From Anaerovibrio lipolyticus LB2005 (GTDB taxonomy: Bacteria; Bacillota; Negativicutes; Selenomonadales; Selenomonadaceae): a stretch of 64,000 nucleotides of DNA. Each line of letters begins with the position of its first letter. Within the stretch, counting starts at the first letter, position 1. Of this stretch, positions 58,750 to 64,000 are shown piece by piece. The stretch is taken from assembly GCF_000621545.1 (NCBI RefSeq), contig NZ_JHYA01000011.1:1-64000 (forward strand), given 5' to 3'. A program made the translations under genes and the position numbers. The notes under the pieces are model-generated. The model ran no database searches, was not told the DNA's origin, and saw nothing but the letters and a program-made list of their open reading frames with translations.

Positions 58750-60339
58750 ATGGGCGAGTGGAAAGAAAAATACCTTCAGCTTTGGGAAAAAACCACTAAA
58801 AAACAGCGTTATTTGGCCATCGGCGGAATTGTACTGCTGGTGCTTCTGATTATTGGTGCCAGCTTCATGTATGGCGGCAAGCCTGATATGGTTCCTTTGT
58901 TCACGAATATGGAGACAAAGGATGCTGGTGAAGTAGCGGCAAAGCTCAAGGAAGATAAAATAGAATACGAGGTTCAGGAGACTAAGCAGGGCACCACAAT
59001 TTTGGTTCCATCTGCCAATGTTCATGAAGCCAGACTGCAACTTGCTACCGAGGGACTCCCTCATGGTAACAAGGGCTTTGAGATATTTGATGATAGCAAG
59101 CTGGGCGTTACTGAGTTCCAGAACAAGGTTAACTATCTCCAGGCGTTGCAGGGCGAGCTGACCCGTACTATTGAACAGATTGAGGCTGTAGAGAAGGCCA
59201 GAGTGCATATTGTACTCCCGGAGGACAGCCTTTATAAGAAGAATGAAAAGCCAGCAACAGCATCCATTATGCTGAAGCTGAAGGCAAACACTCAGTTAAA
59301 CAAAAAAGAAATAAAGGGCATTGTTAACCTGGCTTCCAATAGTATCCAGGGTCTTTCGCCTGAAAATATTACTGTAGTTGACGAAACTGGTAAAATCCTC
59401 AACGATCCAGATGATGAAGAGGAAAATAGTGTAAGCGTCAAGACCATGACTCAGCTGGAAATGACCCGCAAGGTTCAGGACCGTATGCAGAAGGATGTTC
59501 AGACCATGCTGGATCAGGCCTTGGGCGAGGGACGTTCCTATGTCCGTGTCAATGTGGAGCTTGATTTTGACCAGCGTCAGACTGATACTCAGACCTTTAC
59601 TCCTGTAGTAGATGATTCTGGTATTATCCGCAGTGAGCAGACTGTCAATGAGTCCTATAATGGTACTTCTAATGCTCCAGGTGGTCCTGCGGGCACTCAG
59701 TCCAACGTACCAGGGTATGTGGCTACTGAGAATAATTCCAATGCTGAGTATTCCAAGAAGGAAACCACCAAGAACTACGAAATTAACGAAGCCAAGGCAA
59801 AGACCATTGCTTCACCTGGCTCCATTAAGCGTGTAAATATTGCCGTTCTGGTAAATGACGATATTACTCCTGCCCAGCAGGAGAGCATTTCCCGTTCTGT
59901 ATCCTCTGCCGTTGGTATCAATCCGGATCGTGGGGACACAGTCTCTGTTGAGCCGTTGCCATTCAGCACAGAGCTGGCTGACAGACGTGCAGCTGAGGAA
60001 CAGGCGGAAAAGGATCGTCAGGCCAGAAATATGTATATTGCCATCGGCCTGATACTCCTGATAATTGCTCTTATCGTTGGCTTCTATATCAGAAGAAAAC
60101 GGGAAAAGGAGCGTTTGGCAAGGGAGGCTGCCGAGGAACAGGCAAGATTGGAAGAGGAAGAGAGATTGCGTTTGGAAGCAGAACGTGCTGCTGCTATTGA
60201 GGCTGGTACTGTTGAGCCAGACGAGCTCACTCCAGAGGAGCAGGAACATCTCAACGAGCGCCAAGTTATCGAGGAACTCATCCGTACCAAACCTGCCGAG
60301 ATTGCTTTGCTTGTTAAGACTTGGCTGTCGGAGGACTAA
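58750..60339 (+). CDS. fliF: Flagellar MS-ring protein FliF
   Basis: Forms the membrane ring of the motor and houses the export gate. 529 aa: first membrane helix YLAIGGIVLLVLLIIGASFM (about 20-39), YscJ/FliF domain (MVPLFTNMETKDAGEVAAKL; GFEIFDDSKLGVTEFQNKVN; KARVHIVLPEDSLYKKNEKP), a Ser/Gly/Asn-rich middle, second membrane helix YIAIGLILLIIALIVGFYI near 426-444 and a charged cytoplasmic tail that binds FliG (IEELIRTKPAEIALLVKTWL). Confidence 0.96.
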   Translation: MGEWKEKYLQLWEKTTKKQRYLAIGGIVLLVLLIIGASFMYGGKPDMVPLFTNMETKDAGEVAAKLKEDKIEYEVQETKQGTTILVPSANVHEARLQLATEGLPHGNKGFEIFDDSKLGVTEFQNKVNYLQALQGELTRTIEQIEAVEKARVHIVLPEDSLYKKNEKPATASIMLKLKANTQLNKKEIKGIVNLASNSIQGLSPENITVVDETGKILNDPDDEEENSVSVKTMTQLEMTRKVQDRMQKDVQTMLDQALGEGRSYVRVNVELDFDQRQTDTQTFTPVVDDSGIIRSEQTVNESYNGTSNAPGGPAGTQSNVPGYVATENNSNAEYSKKETTKNYEINEAKAKTIASPGSIKRVNIAVLVNDDITPAQQESISRSVSSAVGINPDRGDTVSVEPLPFSTELADRRAAEEQAEKDRQARNMYIAIGLILLIIALIVGFYIRRKREKERLAREAAEEQARLEEEERLRLEAERAAAIEAGTVEPDELTPEEQEHLNERQVIEELIRTKPAEIALLVKTWLSED

Positions 60340-60344
60340 AGACT

Positions 60345-61367
60345 ATGGATATGTATGGTGATAAAGAACCAGAAATGACAAATCAGCAGAAAGCTGCGAT
60401 TTTGTTTATAACCCTCGGCCCAGAGTATTCTGCCATGCTGTTCAAGCACATGAACGATGAAGAAATTGAAAAGCTTACATTGGAAATTGCTAATCAGAAG
60501 CAGATTTCTCCAGAGCAGAAAAGAGCCGTAATCAGTGAATTTTATCAGATGGCCATGGCCAAGAGCTACTTGTCCTCCGGTGGTCTGGAATATGCTCAGA
60601 ACGTACTGGAAAAAGCCCTGGGCTCCGAAAAGGCGTCTGCTATTATCAGCCGTCTTACTACCAGCCTTCAGGTGCGTCCATTTGACTTCCTGCATAAGAC
60701 TGACCCAAGCCAGCTGTTAAACTTTATTCAAAATGAGCATCCTCAGACCATAGCTCTGATCATGGCCTATCTTGACCCAGATCAGGCTGCTACCATTTTG
60801 GCTTCATTGCCAACGGAACGCCAGGCTGAGGTTGCCAAGAGAATTGCTATCATGGACCGTACATCACCAGATGTACTCCGTGAGGTGGAAAGAGTTTTGG
60901 AACGCAAGCTGTCTGCTCTGGTAACTCAGGACTTCACCGATGCCGGTGGTGTAAAGGCTATCGTAGAGGTACTGAACCGCGTAGACCGTGCTACAGAGAA
61001 GGGTATCGTGGATGCCCTGGAAGTGGACAACCCAGAGCTCACCGAAGAAATCAAGAAGCTCATGTTCGTATTCGAGGACATTGTAATGATCGACGACCGT
61101 TCCCTTCAGATGGTACTCCGCGAGGTGGATACCAAGGACCTTTCCTTGGCCCTCAAGGCTACCAATTCCGATGTTCAGGGCAAGGTTTTCAAGAACATGT
61201 CCAAGCGTGCCGGCGATATGCTGCGTGAAGAAATCGAGTTCATGGGCCCTGTTAAGATTCGCGACGTTGAGGAAGCTCAGCAGCGTATCGTAAATGTCAT
61301 CCGTCGTCTGGAAGAAAAGGGCGAGATTGTTATTTCCCGTGGAAAGGGTGACGAAATGATTGTCTAG
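60345..61367 (+). CDS. fliG: Flagellar motor switch protein FliG
   Basis: A rotor protein that takes torque from the stator. 340 aa: MTNQQKAAILFITLGPEYSA start, QNEHPQTIALIMAYLDPDQA with the armadillo-like middle (EHPQ motif), and a C-terminal torque helix region (MFVFEDIVMIDDRSLQMVLR; VDTKDLSLALK) carrying the charged residues. ATG 60345 has GGAGG upstream. The upstream in-frame part would overlap fliF. Confidence 0.96.
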   Translation: MDMYGDKEPEMTNQQKAAILFITLGPEYSAMLFKHMNDEEIEKLTLEIANQKQISPEQKRAVISEFYQMAMAKSYLSSGGLEYAQNVLEKALGSEKASAIISRLTTSLQVRPFDFLHKTDPSQLLNFIQNEHPQTIALIMAYLDPDQAATILASLPTERQAEVAKRIAIMDRTSPDVLREVERVLERKLSALVTQDFTDAGGVKAIVEVLNRVDRATEKGIVDALEVDNPELTEEIKKLMFVFEDIVMIDDRSLQMVLREVDTKDLSLALKATNSDVQGKVFKNMSKRAGDMLREEIEFMGPVKIRDVEEAQQRIVNVIRRLEEKGEIVISRGKGDEMIV

Positions 61368-62151
61368 GGTGCTGAAAGGTGTAGTCTGGAAGGATGATCC
61401 CCATATAGTGGAGACTCCCAAATTTGAGCGTCCCAAGGAGCAGGTGGAAGACGATTCCCCGGAGATGAGCGAAGAAGCTCGTGAAAACATGTTGGCCAAT
61501 ATCCGCCGTAAGGAGGAGGCGGCCATTCAAAAGCTCAAGGATGCTGAAATAGCCAGTGAAATCACAAGACAGGAAGCCCGGGTTGAGGCAGAAAAAATTA
61601 TTTCTGAAGCCACCACCCAGGCGGATAAGATAAAAGATGAAGCTAGGGAAGCCGGAAGACAGGAAGGCATTGAAGCCGGACGTCAGGAGGGCATGGAGCA
61701 GATCAAAGAGGAACAGCATCATATAATTGTTGATGCCAATGCCAAAGCTGAGAACACCGTAAAGGTGGCCCAGCAGGAGGCTCTTGATTATGTAACAAAG
61801 GCAGAAAATACCATTGCTGAAATGGTCATTGAAATTGCCAATAAAGTCATTCCCCAGCATTTTATTGATATACCACAGATGGTATTGCCATTGGTGCAAA
61901 ATGCCATCGAAAAGGTCAAGGACCAGCCCCAGATTACTGTCCGGGTTTGCCCTGAGGCCTATGAATTGGTGCTTATGGCCCGCTCCGATTACCTTACCAC
62001 CATGGAGGGAAAGTGTGAGCTGACCATTGAATCCGATGAAACCTTGAAATTAGGTGATGTGGTTGTTGAATCACCTAATGGAACTATAGATGCCAAGCTG
62101 AGCACTCAGCTTGAAGTAATTGAGCAGTCTATTAGGGATGTTATGAAATAA
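61360..62151 (+). CDS. fliH: Flagellar export regulator FliH
   Basis: A stator and negative regulator of the FliI ATPase. 263 aa: a central coiled coil (SEITRQEARVEAEKIISEAT; GRQEGIEAGRQEGMEQIKEE) with GxxxG-like repeats characteristic of FliH, then a V-ATPase-E-like C-terminal domain (VRVCPEAYELVLMARSDYLT). It starts at TTG 61360 overlapping the fliG stop. The stop overlaps the fliI start. Confidence 0.88.
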   Translation: MSRVLKGVVWKDDPHIVETPKFERPKEQVEDDSPEMSEEARENMLANIRRKEEAAIQKLKDAEIASEITRQEARVEAEKIISEATTQADKIKDEAREAGRQEGIEAGRQEGMEQIKEEQHHIIVDANAKAENTVKVAQQEALDYVTKAENTIAEMVIEIANKVIPQHFIDIPQMVLPLVQNAIEKVKDQPQITVRVCPEAYELVLMARSDYLTTMEGKCELTIESDETLKLGDVVVESPNGTIDAKLSTQLEVIEQSIRDVMK

Positions 62152-63458
62152 TGGAAATCAACCTGAAAAAGTTTACTAACGCAGTTGAAAACAGCAAGCC
62201 TATGCGTATGATAGGCAAGGTGGTACAGATGGTTGGTCTGGTTATTGAGTGCCAGGGACCAAATGTAAGCATGGGGGAATTGTGCTATGTTAAGTCGCAT
62301 TTTCCCGATGTGGAGCCAGTTCCTTCTGAAGTAGTAGGCTTTCGAGATGGTAAGGTTCTTCTCATGCCTTTGGGTGATTCCAAGGGCATTGGACCAGGCT
62401 GTGAGGTTGTATCCGCCCAAAAGGTTCTCCAAGTCAAGGTTGGTCCGGAGCTTTTGGGAAGGGTAATCGATGGTCTGGGAAATCCCATAGATGGCAAGGG
62501 TCCTATCCTTTGCAAGGAGGAATATCCCCTCCAGGCTGATCCGCCGGCCCCTCTTGACAGGCCGGTTATCAAGGAATCCCTTTATGTTGGTGTAAGGGCC
62601 ATTGATGGCCTTATAACCATGGGACAGGGCCAGCGAATTGGTATTATGGCCGGCAGTGGTGTTGGTAAATCCACCCTTCTGTCCATGATAGCCCGTAATA
62701 CCGAAGCCGATATCAGCGTAATATCACTGGTGGGGGAGCGTGGCCGTGAGGTGAAGGAGTTTATCGAGCGTGATTTGGGAGAAGAGGGCTTAAAGCGTTC
62801 TGTAGTAGTTGTAGCTACATCAGATAAGCCTGCACTGGTGCGCATCAAGGGCGCCATGACAGCCACTGCTATTGCGGAGTATTTCCGCGACAGAGGCCGT
62901 AAGGTTATCCTTATGATGGACTCAGTAACCCGATTTGCCATGGCTCAGCGTGAGGTGGGACTTACCGTTGGTGAGCCACCAGCCACAAGAGGCTATACAC
63001 CGTCAGTATTCGCCCTTCTCCCAAGACTTTTGGAGAGAGCGGGTACCAGTGAAAAGGGTTCCATAACCGGGATTTATACTGTACTGGTTGATGGTGATGA
63101 TATGAATGAGCCAATAGCCGATGCGGTGCGAAGTATTCTGGATGGTCATATTGTGCTTTCAAGAAATATTGCGGCCCAGAACCACTTCCCAGCCATAGAT
63201 GTATTAGCCAGCGTATCCCGTGTAATGTCAGCCGTTGTGCCGGATGAACACATGGATGCCAACCGAAAACTAAGGGCCCTTATGGCAGTATATAAGGATG
63301 CCGAGGATTTGATACACATTGGTGCTTACGTCAAGGGCTCCAGCCCGAAAATTGACGAGGCCATACAGAAAATAGATGCCATAAATGACTTCCTATGTCA
63401 GGGGGTATTCGAGGTTCAGGGCTTCGATGAGACCATAGAGAGATTGGAAGCCATTTAG
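62151..63458 (+). CDS. fliI: Flagellum-specific ATPase FliI
   Basis: The export-apparatus ATPase. 435 aa: Walker A GIMAGSGVGKSTLLSMIARN near residues 164-183, GERGREVKEFIERDLGEEGL, Walker B VILMMDSVTRFAMAQREVGL and GEPPATRGYTPSVFALLPRL. It is related to the F1 beta subunit. The ATG overlaps the fliH stop. Confidence 0.97.
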   Translation: MEINLKKFTNAVENSKPMRMIGKVVQMVGLVIECQGPNVSMGELCYVKSHFPDVEPVPSEVVGFRDGKVLLMPLGDSKGIGPGCEVVSAQKVLQVKVGPELLGRVIDGLGNPIDGKGPILCKEEYPLQADPPAPLDRPVIKESLYVGVRAIDGLITMGQGQRIGIMAGSGVGKSTLLSMIARNTEADISVISLVGERGREVKEFIERDLGEEGLKRSVVVVATSDKPALVRIKGAMTATAIAEYFRDRGRKVILMMDSVTRFAMAQREVGLTVGEPPATRGYTPSVFALLPRLLERAGTSEKGSITGIYTVLVDGDDMNEPIADAVRSILDGHIVLSRNIAAQNHFPAIDVLASVSRVMSAVVPDEHMDANRKLRALMAVYKDAEDLIHIGAYVKGSSPKIDEAIQKIDAINDFLCQGVFEVQGFDETIERLEAI

Positions 63459-63482
63459 TATAGACGGTGGAGGCAGTGAAAC

Positions 63483-63932
63483 ATGAAAAAGTTTCGGTTC
63501 CAATTGGAAACCCTATTGAAGGTTACCAAAATGAATAAGGACCAGGCCCAGGTTGAACTGGCCACTGCCACCAAAAAGCTTGAAGAAGCAAGACATCACC
63601 TGGAGGAATTGCTGGAGCAGATGGCTCAAGGCCATAAGGATTACGATGCCCTTACCAGCAAGGGAACTATTACAGTGGGAACTCTGATGACCTATAACAG
63701 CTTCTTCAATTACAAGCGTGAACAGATAGAGCAACAGCAGCATTACATTATGGAATGCCAGGCTGAAAGGCAGAAACGCATGACAGAACTGGTGAAGATA
63801 ATGAACAAGCTGAAGAGCATTGAACAGCTGAAGGAAAAACGGTTCCAACAGTACATGGCTGAGGTCCTCTTTGAGGAACAGAAGGTGCTGGATGAAATCG
63901 GCGGTCAGCTCTATTTCCGAAATATGGGTTAA
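63483..63932 (+). CDS. fliJ: Flagellar export chaperone FliJ
   Basis: A 149-aa antiparallel coiled-coil protein that couples FliI to the export gate. It starts KKFRFQLETLLKVTKMNKDQ, typical of FliJ (FxLxxLLxxxxxxE). Long charged helices follow with a break near residue 65 (KGTITVGTLMTYNSFF). It lies 24 bp after fliI. Confidence 0.9.
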   Translation: MKKFRFQLETLLKVTKMNKDQAQVELATATKKLEEARHHLEELLEQMAQGHKDYDALTSKGTITVGTLMTYNSFFNYKREQIEQQQHYIMECQAERQKRMTELVKIMNKLKSIEQLKEKRFQQYMAEVLFEEQKVLDEIGGQLYFRNMG

Positions 63933-63961
63933 CACATCTATACATGTGAAGGTGATTTTAG

Positions 63962-64000
63962 ATGATGAGAATAGAAGGGCTGGAAAGTGTTGTCCAGCGT
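63962..64000 (+). CDS. Start of a downstream gene, cut by the window edge
   Basis: Only MMRIEGLESVVQR is visible, 29 bp after fliJ, with AAGGTGAT upstream. In related Negativicutes flagellar operons a lytic transglycosylase often follows fliJ and begins in this style, but 13 residues cannot settle it. Confidence 0.5.
   Translation, partial: MMRIEGLESVVQR

Overview
The window is about 64 kb of chromosome from a low-to-mid GC Firmicute. It combines Firmicute hallmarks (CodY, YabN, YabR, TrmK, Nif3/YqfO, a glyQS T-box, HslVU next to CodY) with diderm hallmarks (ExbB, ExbD, TonB). That mix, and the absence of sporulation genes from the mfd-tilS interval, points to the Negativicutes, probably the Selenomonas/Anaerovibrio side. 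The species is an inference from family resemblance, not from a database search.

Region by region. (1) 1-4.1 kb is an AT-rich accessory patch: an IS3-type element end, zinc-ribbon membrane proteins, a truncated DUF4160 gene, a candidate type I toxin/antisense pair and an N-terminally shortened AlbA/Schlafen-type ATPase. (2) 4.2-24.7 kb is a long plus-strand housekeeping run resembling the Bacillus mfd-to-coaX block: mfd, yabN, hup, an SDR, a lipid glycosyltransferase, a four-fold zinc-ribbon protein, divIC, an S1 protein, tilS, hpt, ftsH, birA, coaX, dusB, an M18 aminopeptidase, a GH84 glycosidase and a CDF metal transporter. (3) 24.7-33.7 kb is a metal/cofactor uptake region: a cobalamin riboswitch with no obvious target, a GntP-type permease, a second cobalamin riboswitch, an exported CbiK, ExbB-ExbD-TonB, an ABC-2 exporter pair and ZnuC-ZnuB. 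(4) 33.7-45.8 kb has tRNA-Arg(CCG), a DUF559 endonuclease inside an inverted-repeat element, a glycine T-box interrupted by a 160-bp palindrome, glyQ-glyS, dgt, dnaG-rpoD, trmK-nif3 and thiE. (5) 45.8-49.3 kb has rnpB, a c-di-AMP riboswitch with an NlpC/P60 hydrolase, folB with a lone DHPS-like N-domain, and nicotinate phosphoribosyltransferase. (6) 49.5-64 kb is dprA-topA-trmFO-hslV-hslU-codY followed by the flagellar basal-body/export run flgB-flgC-fliE-fliF-fliG-fliH-fliI-fliJ and the first codons of another gene. The order follows Bacillus except that xerC/codV is missing.

Most of the hunt value lies between genes. There are at least five long palindromic or pseudoknot-like elements. One lies inside Stem I of the glyQS T-box yet seems to leave the T-box parts able to pair. 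Two others, 6 kb apart, share a core of about 76 nt with roughly 60 identical positions. A DUF559 nuclease gene is framed by composite terminal repeats that differ only in a hairpin whose two arms change together. The toxin-like locus has convergent promoters and a shared terminator hairpin. All functional claims for these elements are inference from sequence.
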